A stretch of DNA of 64,000 nt from Catellatospora sichuanensis (GCF_007483665.1 NZ_VIQO01000012.1:248001-312000), one strand, 5' to 3'; positions 52,910 to 62,396 are shown, numbered from the stretch's first letter. Numbers and translations: made by a program. The notes: generated by a model from the sequence alone, not told the origin.

Positions 52910-55072
52910 ATGGTCGCCGCTGCCCGCAGCCCGCAGGCGCGTGCCCTGGTCGCCGACGCAGCGGACACGCAGCGGACCGCCCGGACACTGCTCGACGCCG
53001 AGCAGCACCTCGTCACCGAGATCCGTGAGCTCGCCACCGGCCACCGCCGGCAGCTGCTCGACGAGCGCCTGCATCGGGCCGACATCTCGCGGCTGCGGGA
53101 GGCGGCCGGCGGCCGGTTGCGCCTCGGGCCGCTGCAGGCGGCCGGGTTCACCACCGTAGGTCAGCTCATCGCCCGACGCCACCAGCTCCACCAGTACCCC
53201 GGCATCGGGCGCACGACCGTCACCCAGCTCGAGGCGGCCATCGAGGCCCTGGCCGAAGCCGTCGAGGCCGACACGGTGCTGCGCCCCGACCCCGACCGCC
53301 GCTCGCCGGCCGACACCCACCTGCTGCGCTCGCTGCACCGGCTGGCCGTCGTGCGGCGACGGGTGCGGCCCGTGCTCGGCCGAGCCGGCGAGCTGCACGA
53401 CGCCATCGCCGGCAGCATCGACGGCGCCCGGCGCGCCAACAGCCGCTGGCGCGGCCTGTTCCGCGGCCGCCAGGGCCGCCAGGCCGATCGCGAGGCGCTG
53501 GCCTCGCTCGAAACGGCCCTGCACTCGCCGCGGCTCGACACCGCCCGCACCAGGGTGGTCGCGGCCGCGACGGCGCTGACGCGAGAGCCGACCGACAAGC
53601 AGTTGTGGCAGAAGTACCAGGCCGACGCCGCGACCTACCTGACGTTGCTGGCCGAGGTGACCGGCCGGGAGACCGGCGGGCAGGGCCCGGCCGAGCACCT
53701 GCCGTCCGACGACGCGGCCCGCATCGACGAGTTGCGCCTGGACACCAGCCTGCTGAATTCCACGCTGCGTGGCTACCAGTCGTTCGGCGCCCGGTTCATG
53801 CTCGCGCAGCGCCGCGTGATCCTCGGCGACGAGATGGGCCTGGGCAAGACCGTCGAGACGCTCGCGGCGATGTGCCACCTGGCCGCCCAGGGCGAGCGGC
53901 ACTTCCTGGTGGTCTGCCCGCCGAGCCTGGCCGGCAACTGGATGCACGAGATCCGGCGCCACTGCAAACTCGTCCCCCGTCTGCTCTACGGCGGCGACGT
54001 CGCCAAGGCGAACGCCGTCTGGCGTGCGCAGGGCGGCGTCGGTGTGACCACGTACACGGCGCTGGACCGGCTGGACCTGAACGGCGTCAAGGTCGCCATG
54101 GCCGCGTTCGACGAGGCTCACTACATCAAGAACCCGGAGGCCAGGCGCACCCGGCAGAGCCGCCGCCTCATCGAGCGGGTCGAGCGGGTCGCGCTGCTGA
54201 CCGGCACCCCGCTGGAGAACCGGGTGGCGGAGTTCGCCGTGCTCACCGAACACGTCAACCCCGACATCGCCCGGCAGGCCGCCGCGGCGCCGTCGGCCGA
54301 CGCGTTCCGCCACGCCATCGCACCGGCGTACCTGCGCCGAAACCAGTCCGACGTGCTCGCCGAACTGCCCGCCCGGATCGAGAACGTGCTGCCGGTGACG
54401 TTGGCCCCGGACGAGGTCAGCGCCTACCGCAAGGCCGTCTGGGAGGGGCACTTCATGACCATGCGCCGGGCCACGTTCGGCGACCCGGCGCGGACCTCGA
54501 CCAAACTCGACCACATCCGCGAGATAACCGATGAGGCGCTCGCCGAGGGGCACAAGGTCGTCGTGTTCTCGTACTTCCGCGACGTGCTCACCGCGGTCGC
54601 GGAGACGCTCGGCAAGCGGGCGCACGGCCCGCTCACCGGATCGACGCCTCCGCTGCAGCGCCAGCAGGTCATCGACGCGTTCACCGCCAGCCGGAAACCA
54701 TCCGTGCTGGTCAGCCAGATCGAAGTGGGCGGCGTCGGGCTGAACCTGCAGACCGCCTCGGTGGTGATCCTGGTCGAGCCGCAGTGGAAGCCCAGCACCG
54801 AGGAGCAGGCGATCGCCCGCTGCCACCGGATGGGCCAGGTCCGGCCGGTGCAGGTCTTCCGGCTGATCGCCGAGGACACCGTGGACACCAGCGTGCGCGA
54901 ACTGGTCGCGGCCAAAGCCGCGATCTTCGACGAGTACGCCCGGCGCAGCGCGTTCAAGGACGCGAACGCGCAGGCCGTCGATGTGAGCGACAACGACAGC
55001 ACACGCGCTGCCACCGAGCGTTTGATCATCGAGAAGGAGCGGGCGCGCCTGCGGGACCAGGGCGACGAGTAG
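52910..55072 (+). CDS. SNF2-family helicase/ATPase
   Basis: A 720-aa SF2 DNA translocase. The N-terminal 290 residues contain a helix-hairpin-helix-like element (YPGIGRTTVTQLEAAIE) and charged helices. The ATPase follows: DEMGLGKTVETLAA (Walker A), FDEAHYIKN (DEAH box), LLTGTPLENR, VFSYFRD, VGLNLQTASVVILVEP and the last motif AIARCHRMGQ. The strong AAAGGAGG ribosome site fixes the ATG at 52910. No methylase, nuclease or defence partner flanks it; a repair or chromatin-like role is open. Confidence 0.94.
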   Translation: MVAAARSPQARALVADAADTQRTARTLLDAEQHLVTEIRELATGHRRQLLDERLHRADISRLREAAGGRLRLGPLQAAGFTTVGQLIARRHQLHQYPGIGRTTVTQLEAAIEALAEAVEADTVLRPDPDRRSPADTHLLRSLHRLAVVRRRVRPVLGRAGELHDAIAGSIDGARRANSRWRGLFRGRQGRQADREALASLETALHSPRLDTARTRVVAAATALTREPTDKQLWQKYQADAATYLTLLAEVTGRETGGQGPAEHLPSDDAARIDELRLDTSLLNSTLRGYQSFGARFMLAQRRVILGDEMGLGKTVETLAAMCHLAAQGERHFLVVCPPSLAGNWMHEIRRHCKLVPRLLYGGDVAKANAVWRAQGGVGVTTYTALDRLDLNGVKVAMAAFDEAHYIKNPEARRTRQSRRLIERVERVALLTGTPLENRVAEFAVLTEHVNPDIARQAAAAPSADAFRHAIAPAYLRRNQSDVLAELPARIENVLPVTLAPDEVSAYRKAVWEGHFMTMRRATFGDPARTSTKLDHIREITDEALAEGHKVVVFSYFRDVLTAVAETLGKRAHGPLTGSTPPLQRQQVIDAFTASRKPSVLVSQIEVGGVGLNLQTASVVILVEPQWKPSTEEQAIARCHRMGQVRPVQVFRLIAEDTVDTSVRELVAAKAAIFDEYARRSAFKDANAQAVDVSDNDSTRAATERLIIEKERARLRDQGDE

Positions 55073-55074
55073 CC

Positions 55075-55295
55075 GACCGGCAGCGCATCGCCGACACCGG
55101 CTTCGAGGCGTCGGCAAGCGGCGAGATTCTCTATTGGGCACAGGGCACAGGCGACCCGCAGCAGGCGGTCGCCGCCTGGATGACAGCCCCGGCCACCGCG
55201 CGATAATCAGCGACTGCCGCCTCACCCACGTCGGCACCGCGGCCCGCTCCGCGGGCGGCGAATACGCGGCAGTGGCCGACTTCGCGGCACCGTGA
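55075..55295 (+). pseudogene. CAP/SCP-domain protein remnant with frameshift
   Basis: Directly after the helicase stop the frame reads RQRIADTGFEASASGEILYW, then QQAVAAWMTAPA, the CAP (PR-1) domain core where GENIYW and WM(N/A)SPGH are usual. A one-base shift leads to IISDCRLTHVGTAARSAGG, the next CAP motif, and a TGA at 55293-55295. The N-terminal half and signal peptide are missing. This explains most of the 343-bp gap before the kinase gene. Confidence 0.75.
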
Positions 55296-55415
55296 CGGTC
55301 GACTCGACCACCTGATGTCCGTCGACGGCACCCGCGCCGAAGATCACGACCAAGGGACGTACCCAACTGCGAGTCGGGATTGGCTCTGGTGTTCTGGCCT
55401 GCGAAGGTGGTCGCG

Positions 55416-57164
55416 TTGGTCCGTGCAGGAACGGTGCTCGCCGAACGGTATCGGCTTGAGCAGCGCGTCGGCAGCGGCGGCATGGGTGAGGTGTGGCGGG
55501 CCTTCGACGAGGTGCTGGGCCGCACCGTCGCGGTCAAATGCCTGCTGGATGCGCGGCCGGACGACCCGAGCTTCGTCGCCCGGTTCCGGGCCGAGGCGCG
55601 CATCATGGCCACGATCAGCCACCACGGGGTGGTGGAGGTGCACGACTTCGGCGACGACCCGGCTGTGGGCGTGTACCTGGTCATGAAGTACATCGAAGGC
55701 GAGTCGCTGGCGCAGACCCTGGCCCGGGTCGGACGGCTGAGCGCCGAGGCGACGATGCGGCTGGTCGCCGAGGCCGCCGCGGCGCTGCACGCGGCCCACG
55801 AGAAGGGCGTGACCCACCGCGACATCAAGCCCGGCAACCTGCTGCTGCGTACCGACGGCAGTACCATGGTCACCGACTTCGGCATCGCCCGGTCGGCCGG
55901 TGCGACCGGGCACACCGCGACCGGATCACTGGTCGGCACCGCCGGATACCTGGCACCTGAGCGGGCGATGGGCCAACCGGCCACCCCCGCGTCGGACATC
56001 TATGCGCTGGGCATCGTGGCCTACCGATGCCTGGCGGGCCGGCTGCCGTTCGCCGGGGACAGCATGGTCGAGCTGGCGCTGCGCCATGTCCACGACGAAC
56101 CCCCGCCGCTGCCGCCGGACGTGCCGGCCGGTGCACGAGCGGTCGTCGAGCGGGCGCTGGCCAAGGACCCGGCGATGCGCTGGCCCTCCGCCACCGTGAT
56201 GGCCCTCGAGGCGCGACGCGCGTCGGCGCAGGATCCGCTCCAGGACCGGTCCGCGGCGGCATCAGCGCTGCCCGTGACGGCAGCGGCACCGACCCGGCCC
56301 CAGGCCGTGGTGCCGGTGCCGACCAGCAGCCAGCCCGTTGCCGGCAGGCGCCGTGGCCGGCGACTGCTCGTCCCCGCGATCGTCGGCCTGGCCATCGCGG
56401 TCGCCGCGGCAGCCGCGATCGTCCTCAACCGTCCCTCCGACCCACCACCCCAGACCCTCATGACGAGCCCGGGCCTCAGCACCCCGAGTCCTGCCGGAAA
56501 CGGTGACGCCGTGATTCCGCCGGCGAGTCCGAGTGCCACGAGTCCGGTCCCGAGTTCCGTCCCGGGTTCCGGCGCCCCGAGCCCGAAGGCGAGCGCCCGC
56601 AACACGTCGCTCACGGCGCCTAACAACCTCACGGCGACACCGATCAGCGCCGGCACTATTCGGCTGCGCTGGAGGGACAGGTCGTCCGGTGAAGGCGGCT
56701 TCACCATCATCAACGGCAATACGTCGAGGAACGTCGCCGCGAACACGACCGCGTACGACTGGACCGGGCTGGCGCCTGCCACCCACTCGTGCTTCAAGGT
56801 CCGCGCGTACGACTCGTCCGGCGTCTCGGCCTACCACCCGGCCGCGCAGCTCGACTGGGTCTGTGCCACCAGCCTGTCCGGCTCGGGACCGGCGGCGCCC
56901 ACGGGCCTGAGCGCGACAGCGGTCGGCACCGGGACCGTCCGTCTGCAGTGGACCGACAGGTCGCCGGACGAGGACGGTTTCACCGTCACCAACGGTGCCA
57001 CGTCGAGGAATGTCGGTGCCGACACGACGACGCTGAACTGGGACGGCGTGGCCCCCGGTACGCACACGTGCTTCAAGGTCCGCGCGTTCCACTCCGCTGG
57101 CGTCTCGGCCTACGACCCGCCCGCGCAGAGCGATTGGGTCTGCATCACCACACCGGCCACATAG
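55416..57164 (+). CDS. Transmembrane Ser/Thr protein kinase with two extracellular FN3-like repeats
   Basis: A 582-aa PknB-type kinase. Residues about 8-265 are the kinase domain: GSGGMGEVWRA, catalytic Lys in VAVKCL, HRDIKPGNLL, DFG and LAPERAM. A membrane helix, LVPAIVGLAIAVAAAAAIVL, lies near 325, followed by a Pro/Ser/Thr linker. Two 85-residue FN3-like repeats then share LRWRDRS/LQWTDRS, GGFTIINGNTSRNV/DGFTVTNGATSRNV and CFKVRA, with two Cys each. These are extracellular and may bind ligand or wall polymer. The TTG at 55416, behind AAGGTGG, is chosen; an upstream start is possible. Confidence 0.93.
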   Translation: MVRAGTVLAERYRLEQRVGSGGMGEVWRAFDEVLGRTVAVKCLLDARPDDPSFVARFRAEARIMATISHHGVVEVHDFGDDPAVGVYLVMKYIEGESLAQTLARVGRLSAEATMRLVAEAAAALHAAHEKGVTHRDIKPGNLLLRTDGSTMVTDFGIARSAGATGHTATGSLVGTAGYLAPERAMGQPATPASDIYALGIVAYRCLAGRLPFAGDSMVELALRHVHDEPPPLPPDVPAGARAVVERALAKDPAMRWPSATVMALEARRASAQDPLQDRSAAASALPVTAAAPTRPQAVVPVPTSSQPVAGRRRGRRLLVPAIVGLAIAVAAAAAIVLNRPSDPPPQTLMTSPGLSTPSPAGNGDAVIPPASPSATSPVPSSVPGSGAPSPKASARNTSLTAPNNLTATPISAGTIRLRWRDRSSGEGGFTIINGNTSRNVAANTTAYDWTGLAPATHSCFKVRAYDSSGVSAYHPAAQLDWVCATSLSGSGPAAPTGLSATAVGTGTVRLQWTDRSPDEDGFTVTNGATSRNVGADTTTLNWDGVAPGTHTCFKVRAFHSAGVSAYDPPAQSDWVCITTPAT

Positions 57165-57180
57165 TCCGTGCGGCGTCGGA

Positions 57181-58125
57181 TCAGGCCGGCGGGCTCCCGG
57201 GTTCCGCGGTGGCGCGGACGCTGTCGCGGATCAGCGCGATCACGGTGTCGGCGGTCCGGTCCAGGTGGCTGCGGCCGTCGGGCAGGCGGGCCTGTGGGCT
57301 GATGTAGCTGCGCGGTCCCACGTGGGTGGCCGGGTCGAGCCAGTGCACCGTGACCTTGCGTGCCCGGACGGCCCGGTTCCACCCGCTCCAGCGGAACAGC
57401 GGCCACCGCTGCGGGAAGATCCACATGCCGGCTCGCTCGATCCAGTCGTCGGCAGCGGTCAGCCGGTGGAGGTGCCGGGCGTGGCTGATGTCGTTGGCGC
57501 CGTTGTAGAACCCGCCGAGAGTCATCAGCCAGAGCGGGCAGCGCAGCTCGGACCACAGTTCTTCCACCGCGCCGGTGGCGACCTGGGCGCCGCCGCTGTA
57601 ACTGAGCAGCACCACGGGGATACCGCTGTCGGGCCGGTAGCCGCCGAGCCGGAGCTGCGTGGCGATCTGCGAGCCGACGGCACGGTTGTACAGGGGACGG
57701 TACCGGCGGTCGGCGGCCACGAAGATCTGCATCACGTTGTGCAGGAACAGCACCAGCCCGATGCGGCGGCGCAGCCATATCCACACCGGCCGGTTGGCGA
57801 GTGGATTGGCCAGCGGAGAGTAGGGCTGCACCTGGCCCAGCACCCTGAGCTCCGGCGCCTTGCTCAGCAGGGATTTGACCAGCTGGCCGCCGTCACGGGT
57901 GTCCTGGAAGCGGCGCTTGCCGATGCCGTCCAGGTAGACCAGGTAGGCGTCCGGCGGGCGGTCCGCGTCCGCGCCCCGGGCGTAGGGCACGCGGGTGGGC
58001 AGCTCGGTGGTGGGAGTCCGCCAGCCTGCGGCATAGGCCAGCACCTCGTAGCGGGCGAGCAGGGCTTCGGCGAGCAGCACCGGCCCGATCCCGAGGAGCA
58101 GCAGCAGGAGCGCGAACTCGATCAT
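57181..58125 (-). CDS. Membrane-anchored alpha/beta hydrolase-like protein
   Basis: A 314-aa protein with an N-terminal membrane anchor (IEFALLLLLLGIGPVLLAEAL) and a second hydrophobic patch near 125. VVLLSYSGGAQVA looks like a nucleophile elbow (GxSxG variant S-Y-S-G-G), followed by a putative late acidic/His pair. The family is not recognised. It is the third gene of the glycosyltransferase operon and overlaps the membrane protein gene by 4 bp (ATGA). Confidence 0.75.
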   Translation of the reverse strand: MIEFALLLLLLGIGPVLLAEALLARYEVLAYAAGWRTPTTELPTRVPYARGADADRPPDAYLVYLDGIGKRRFQDTRDGGQLVKSLLSKAPELRVLGQVQPYSPLANPLANRPVWIWLRRRIGLVLFLHNVMQIFVAADRRYRPLYNRAVGSQIATQLRLGGYRPDSGIPVVLLSYSGGAQVATGAVEELWSELRCPLWLMTLGGFYNGANDISHARHLHRLTAADDWIERAGMWIFPQRWPLFRWSGWNRAVRARKVTVHWLDPATHVGPRSYISPQARLPDGRSHLDRTADTVIALIRDSVRATAEPGSPPA

Positions 58126-58613
58126 GTGAGCGGCGCCGGTGCGCTGGTCCTGTTGAGCCTGGCAACCAGGCGGCGGACGCCCTCGACGGCGACACCGAGC
58201 GCGACCCCCGCGACGGCGACGCAGCCTGCGGCTTCCCACCAGCCGATCCCGGCCACCGGGACGAGCGCGGTGGCGAGGCCCGCTCCCACACCCACCATGA
58301 GCAGCAGGTGCAGCAGCGGTCCGAGCAGCGGGAACGCGAGGATCGCGGCGAGCAGCAGCGGGGCGGCCAGGCCGGGTGTCCAGACCAGCACGCCCTCACC
58401 GGTCGGAGAGGTGGGCAGCACCAGCTCGGCGAGCGTCCATGCGGTCAGCGGCCAGAGCGCGAACACTGCGGCGTCGACGAAGGCGCCGGCCACCACCAGC
58501 CACATCGCCCGGGTCTGCGATACGCCGGACAGGCGTGCCACCACGGGCAGGAGACGACCGATGGCCTCGGACAGGCCGGCGAGCAGCAGCACGACGGCGA
58601 CGAAGGGGGTCAC
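58122..58613 (-). CDS. Small polytopic membrane protein
   Basis: A 163-aa protein with four or five hydrophobic segments (FVAVVLLLAGLSEAIGRLL, AMWLVVAGAFVDAAVFALWP, PLLLAAILAFPLLGPLLHLLL) and no recognised family. It begins with a GTG 3 bp after the glycosyltransferase stop and overlaps the hydrolase start, so it is surely part of that operon. Confidence 0.8.
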   Translation of the reverse strand: MTPFVAVVLLLAGLSEAIGRLLPVVARLSGVSQTRAMWLVVAGAFVDAAVFALWPLTAWTLAELVLPTSPTGEGVLVWTPGLAAPLLLAAILAFPLLGPLLHLLLMVGVGAGLATALVPVAGIGWWEAAGCVAVAGVALGVAVEGVRRLVARLNRTSAPAPLT

Positions 58614-58616
58614 CGG

Positions 58617-59837
58617 TCAGCCCTGCGACGTCAGCTTGGCAGCGCCCGGCCTGGTGACGCCGGTCTGCCGCAGAAGACGTTCGAGTTCATCGGCGGCACG
58701 CGGATAGCCGCTCGCCTGACGCTGGGCGTCTTGCAGGGTGCTCACGGCGGCCTGGAAACGGGGCTCACCGAGCAGGCGTTCGGCGAGGGCGCGCACGGTC
58801 TGCACGTCGGCGTCCTCGGTGCGGATGGACAGGCCGGCCTCGAGTTCGACGATGCGGCGGGCCACCAGCGCCTGGTCGGCGCCCTGTGGGACGGCCAGCA
58901 TCGGGACGCCGGAGTACAGGGCCTCGTTGACGCTGTTGACCCCGCCGTGGGTGATGAACAGCGCGGCGCGGGCCAGCACCTCCAGCTGCGGCACGGAGCC
59001 GTGGGCGATCACATGGGCCGGCAGCGGACCGAGTTCGGCGGGGTCGGTGTGTCCGGTGGCGACGACCACGGTGCCGCCCAGCGGGGCGAGCGCGTCGGCG
59101 AAGCTGCGCAGCAGCCGGGGCCCGGCGTCGAACACCGTGCCCATGGAGACGTACAGCACTGGATCGCGCAGCCGGTCGAGCGGGAACGACGAGTCGGCCG
59201 GGCGGGCGCCGATGCTCGGTCCGACGAACCGGTAGGACTGGTCGAAACCGGCGGCATCGGGATGGAACGCCCGCGAGGTGTATACCAGGTTGAGCGGTTG
59301 GCGGATGTCGGCCAGGTCGATCAGGGGCACGCCACGCACGTCGTACCGGCGGCGCAGTTCCCAGCGCGACCTCAGGTAACCCCACGCGCTGCGGGGTCTG
59401 GCCGCCGCTGCGGCGAGCAGCCCCCAGGACGCGCGGGTGGGGCTGGGCACGTGCCGGTTGAACGCGAACGTCGTGAACGACGACGCGGCCGGCACGTCGA
59501 GTTCCCGGGCCGCCACCGGCCCCCACAGACAGGCGGAGTCGTGCACGATCAGGTCGGGCCGGGCGCGGCCCAGGTCGGTGAGGACACCGGGCAGCACCTG
59601 CACCGCGGTCCGCGCCAGTTGCTCCATCAGCGTGACCGCACTCGGCGGGCCGGAAAGCGGTATCTCGTCCCCGGCGTAAAGGAACACCTTCGCGCCGGTG
59701 GCCGCGATCTCGTCGGCGTAGGCGGGCGTCGTGTGGTACGTGACGGAGTGGCCACGACGGACGAGCTCGGCCGCGAGCGGCAGCGTCGGGTTGATGTGAC
59801 CGTGCATGCCGATGTTGAGGAACGCGACTGCGCTCAT
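58617..59837 (-). CDS. UGT/MGT-type glycosyltransferase
   Basis: A 406-aa GT-B enzyme of family GT1. The acceptor half starts VAFLNIGMHGHINPTLPLA, the macrolide glycosyltransferase pattern. The donor half has VLYVSMGTVFD, VPQLEVLARAALFITHGGVNSVNEAL and VPQGADQ, the nucleotide-sugar signature. GT1 enzymes decorate macrolides, flavonoids or lipids, and some inactivate antibiotics. It is the first gene of a three-gene operon with a membrane protein and a hydrolase. The ATG is at 59837. Confidence 0.94.
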   Translation of the reverse strand: MSAVAFLNIGMHGHINPTLPLAAELVRRGHSVTYHTTPAYADEIAATGAKVFLYAGDEIPLSGPPSAVTLMEQLARTAVQVLPGVLTDLGRARPDLIVHDSACLWGPVAARELDVPAASSFTTFAFNRHVPSPTRASWGLLAAAAARPRSAWGYLRSRWELRRRYDVRGVPLIDLADIRQPLNLVYTSRAFHPDAAGFDQSYRFVGPSIGARPADSSFPLDRLRDPVLYVSMGTVFDAGPRLLRSFADALAPLGGTVVVATGHTDPAELGPLPAHVIAHGSVPQLEVLARAALFITHGGVNSVNEALYSGVPMLAVPQGADQALVARRIVELEAGLSIRTEDADVQTVRALAERLLGEPRFQAAVSTLQDAQRQASGYPRAADELERLLRQTGVTRPGAAKLTSQG

Positions 59838-60089
59838 CGGCCGGCCTCGGCCGGGGAGGGAGTCAGTGTCCGGCACCCTGTGGCGATCATGATCCGCTTC
59901 ACCTCCGCGACAGATCATCGCGCTCGTTCGCGGCCAGTATCGCAGCCCCGGATGATCCACTCGGCCGGGACCCCAGGCAGTGATCGAGGTCGTCGCCGCG
60001 CATGCAGGCATCTCACGGGCAGGGTGCGGTGCCCGGAGCAGTCCGGGCCAACCCGCTTCCGCGTACCCGGCGGGCCGGTCCCTCGGCCG

Positions 60090-60848
60090 TCAGAGCGCGC
60101 CGCCGTTGACCTGGATGACCTGGCCGTTGACCCAGTGACCGGCAGGACCGGCGAGGAACGCGACGACTTCGGCGATCTCTGCCGGCATGCCGAGACGGTT
60201 CGACGGAGCCTGGGCGGCCAACCGGGACAGGGTCGCCTCGTCCTTGCCCTCCAGGAACAGTTCCGTCGCGGTGGGGCCGGGCGCGACCGCGTTGACGGTG
60301 ACGTTCCTGCTGCCCAGTTCCCGTGCCAGGATCAGCGTCAGCGCCTCGACCGCACCCTTGCTGGCGCTGTAGGCGCCATAACCGGGCATGGCCAGCCGCA
60401 CCACCGCGGTGGAGAACGTGATGATCGCGCCGCCGTCGCGCACGCGCCGGGCGGCCTGCTGCGCCACCATGAACGTGCCCCGGATGTTGGTGCGGTACAG
60501 CTCGTCGAGCACCGCCAGGTCGAGCTCGGCGACCGTCGAGGTGCGTCCGAGTCCGGCGTGGGCAGCGGCATGGACGACCACGTCGACCCCGCCGTAGGTC
60601 GTCTCGGTGGTGTCGAACAGCGCGGCGACGGAGCCCTCGTCCGAGACGTCGGCACGCACACCGAGTGCCGTCCCGCCGGCCGCGGTGATCTCCTTGGCGA
60701 CCGCGTCGGACTCGCCCTGGTTACGTGAGCTGACGACGACGGCGAATCCGCGGCCGGCCAGCAGACGTGCCGACTCACGGCCGATGCCGCGTGAGCCGCC
60801 GGTGACGACAGCCACCCCCAGCTGCGCGTCGTCCGCGTTGCTCGTCAT
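60090..60848 (-). CDS. SDR-family oxidoreductase
   Basis: A 252-aa classical short-chain dehydrogenase: TGGSRGIGRESA cofactor loop, RADVSDEGS, VVHAAAHAG in place of NNAG, catalytic Ser in TFSTAVV, YGAYSASKGAVE, and closing LAGPAGHWVNGQVIQVNGG. It resembles 3-oxoacyl-reductases. The substrate is unknown and the gene stands alone. Confidence 0.95.
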   Translation of the reverse strand: MTSNADDAQLGVAVVTGGSRGIGRESARLLAGRGFAVVVSSRNQGESDAVAKEITAAGGTALGVRADVSDEGSVAALFDTTETTYGGVDVVVHAAAHAGLGRTSTVAELDLAVLDELYRTNIRGTFMVAQQAARRVRDGGAIITFSTAVVRLAMPGYGAYSASKGAVEALTLILARELGSRNVTVNAVAPGPTATELFLEGKDEATLSRLAAQAPSNRLGMPAEIAEVVAFLAGPAGHWVNGQVIQVNGGAL

Positions 60849-61025
60849 GGCGTTGCCCCCGTTCTCCGCCCCGCCGCGGGGCGGCAGCACTGGTGACGGG
60901 CCGGGACGGTCCGTTATGTTCCTTTGGACCTTAACAAGCCGTGTGCCGGCCAGGTGCACTATGCCGCAGCAACGCCGTCGCGGCGGCGGCAATCGGGCCT
61001 ATGCTGCAGGAACAGGGGGTGCGTC

Positions 61026-61217
61026 ATGCCTGGTAGCGGTACACAGGGCAACGGAATGTCGACCGGAACCCGGCTGGCGATCTTCACCGTGCTCGCGGGC
61101 GCCACCGCGGCCGGGGTGGCGGGCGCGCTGCTTCGCCGAAACCGCCGCGAGACCGTCGTCGCCGAGAAGGACCTCGGACCCAAAAGCACCTTCACCGCCG
61201 CCTCCGCGCGGCGATGA
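61026..61217 (+). CDS. Small single-helix membrane protein
   Basis: A 63-aa protein with one helix (LAIFTVLAGATAAGVAGALL) followed by a positive RRNRRE stop-transfer segment. ATG at 61026 has AGGGGG upstream. Its last 26 bp overlap the convergent membrane protein gene. No family recognised. Confidence 0.6.
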   Translation: MPGSGTQGNGMSTGTRLAIFTVLAGATAAGVAGALLRRNRRETVVAEKDLGPKSTFTAASARR

Positions 61218-62151
61218 CCACGGCGACGGCAGCCGCCAGGCTGATCACCGCCAACGCCGCGAAGGCCAGCAACGTCTGCCCGTCGGGGTGGATCACCGAC
61301 TGGCCCCGCTTGGCCTGCCAGGTGAGCACCACGAACCCTCCGGTGTAGCCGAGCCCGGCGACGCCCACCAGCCGAGCGCGGACCCGTTCGCCGGACAGCC
61401 GACCGTACCGGGTCGCCAGTATGCCCAGAATGGCCGTGACGAGCAGTAATACCTGGATGCCGTGCAGCCCGAAGAAGTGCGGCACACGCAGATCGCCGCC
61501 GGTCGTGCTCCAGTGGGTGACGGGCATACCGCTGCCGTCGGGATCGCCGATGCCGTGGCCACCGGTCATGGACACCGTGTGTCCGTTGGCGTCGGTCACC
61601 GTACGGGGCGTGGCACCGGAAGAGTTGCTGAGCCAAACGGCCACGACCATGCCGGCGACGGCAAGTCCGAGCCCGGCGCGCAGGGCGCGGGTCAGCGCGC
61701 GGTCGCCGGCGCGCTGGATCAGGAGCAGCACCGCGATGGCCAGGGTGGTCAGCAGCAGCGGCATGACGCCGAAGTTGAACACGGTCCGCACGGTCCGGGC
61801 GACCGGGTCGGTGTTGGCGTTGAAGTGGCTGAAGGTGCCGTGTGCGGCGGCGTAGGCGACGGCGGCGACGTCGAGCAGCCCGGCGACCGCGAAGACGGTG
61901 CCCAGCCACCACCCGAAGCGTCTGCCCTTGCGCAGCCTGCTGAGCAGCCATGCCAGCGTCAGGCCGTACACCCCCATCGCGAAGCCGAACTTCATCGGCT
62001 TCAGCCAGACCGATTCGCCCATGAGCAGGCGATCGTCGACGAACATGGCTACGGCGCACGCCAGCACCAGGGCGAACATGGACATCGCGTGCACCGTCAG
62101 CGGGCGATGCCAGCCGCGCATCGCGCTGACGGCTGTCGTGAGGATGGTCAA
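61192..62151 (-). CDS. Polytopic membrane protein of unknown function
   Basis: A 319-aa protein with about seven helices, starting LTVHAMSMFALVLACAVAMFV. It contains LKPMKFGFAMGVYGLTLAWLL, YAAAHGTFSHFNANTDPVAR, a periplasmic NGHTVSMTGGHGIG loop, and HFFGLHGIQVLLLV near the end, with several intramembrane His. The last looks like a haem- or quinone-type site, but I do not recognise the family. The TTG at 62151 has GGGAG upstream; the ATG at 62121 is the alternative. Confidence 0.75.
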   Translation of the reverse strand: MTILTTAVSAMRGWHRPLTVHAMSMFALVLACAVAMFVDDRLLMGESVWLKPMKFGFAMGVYGLTLAWLLSRLRKGRRFGWWLGTVFAVAGLLDVAAVAYAAAHGTFSHFNANTDPVARTVRTVFNFGVMPLLLTTLAIAVLLLIQRAGDRALTRALRAGLGLAVAGMVVAVWLSNSSGATPRTVTDANGHTVSMTGGHGIGDPDGSGMPVTHWSTTGGDLRVPHFFGLHGIQVLLLVTAILGILATRYGRLSGERVRARLVGVAGLGYTGGFVVLTWQAKRGQSVIHPDGQTLLAFAALAVISLAAAVAVVIAARRRR

Positions 62152-62396
62152 GGGATGCTCCCGAACGCGGCTCTTGATGGCTGGTTTCGTACGGCCTGGC
62201 CTTGCTGCCGCCGTACTTCCATCAGCCTCGCGGAGCAGGCCGCGCCGAACCATGCGGTCGACCCCCGGGTCCGCCCGGGGGTCTGCCCCCGCAAGCGCAC
62301 CGCACGCGCCGGGCGGGTGTCAGAGGGATTTCGGCTGGGAAGGCGCGACGGGTGAGCCCGATGGACGTGGTCGAAGCACCAGCCGCTCGAGGATGG

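Noticed and set aside
51371-55999. A 1542-codon open frame on the minus strand opposite LtrA, helicase and kinase genes
   Set aside because: It is a shadow of three well-supported plus-strand genes; its translation is Arg/Gly/Ala-rich with no domain, as expected in very GC-rich DNA.
61462-62355. 297-codon plus-strand frame opposite the polytopic membrane protein
   Set aside because: The minus strand gives clear membrane helices; the plus frame is Gln/His/Gly-rich noise.
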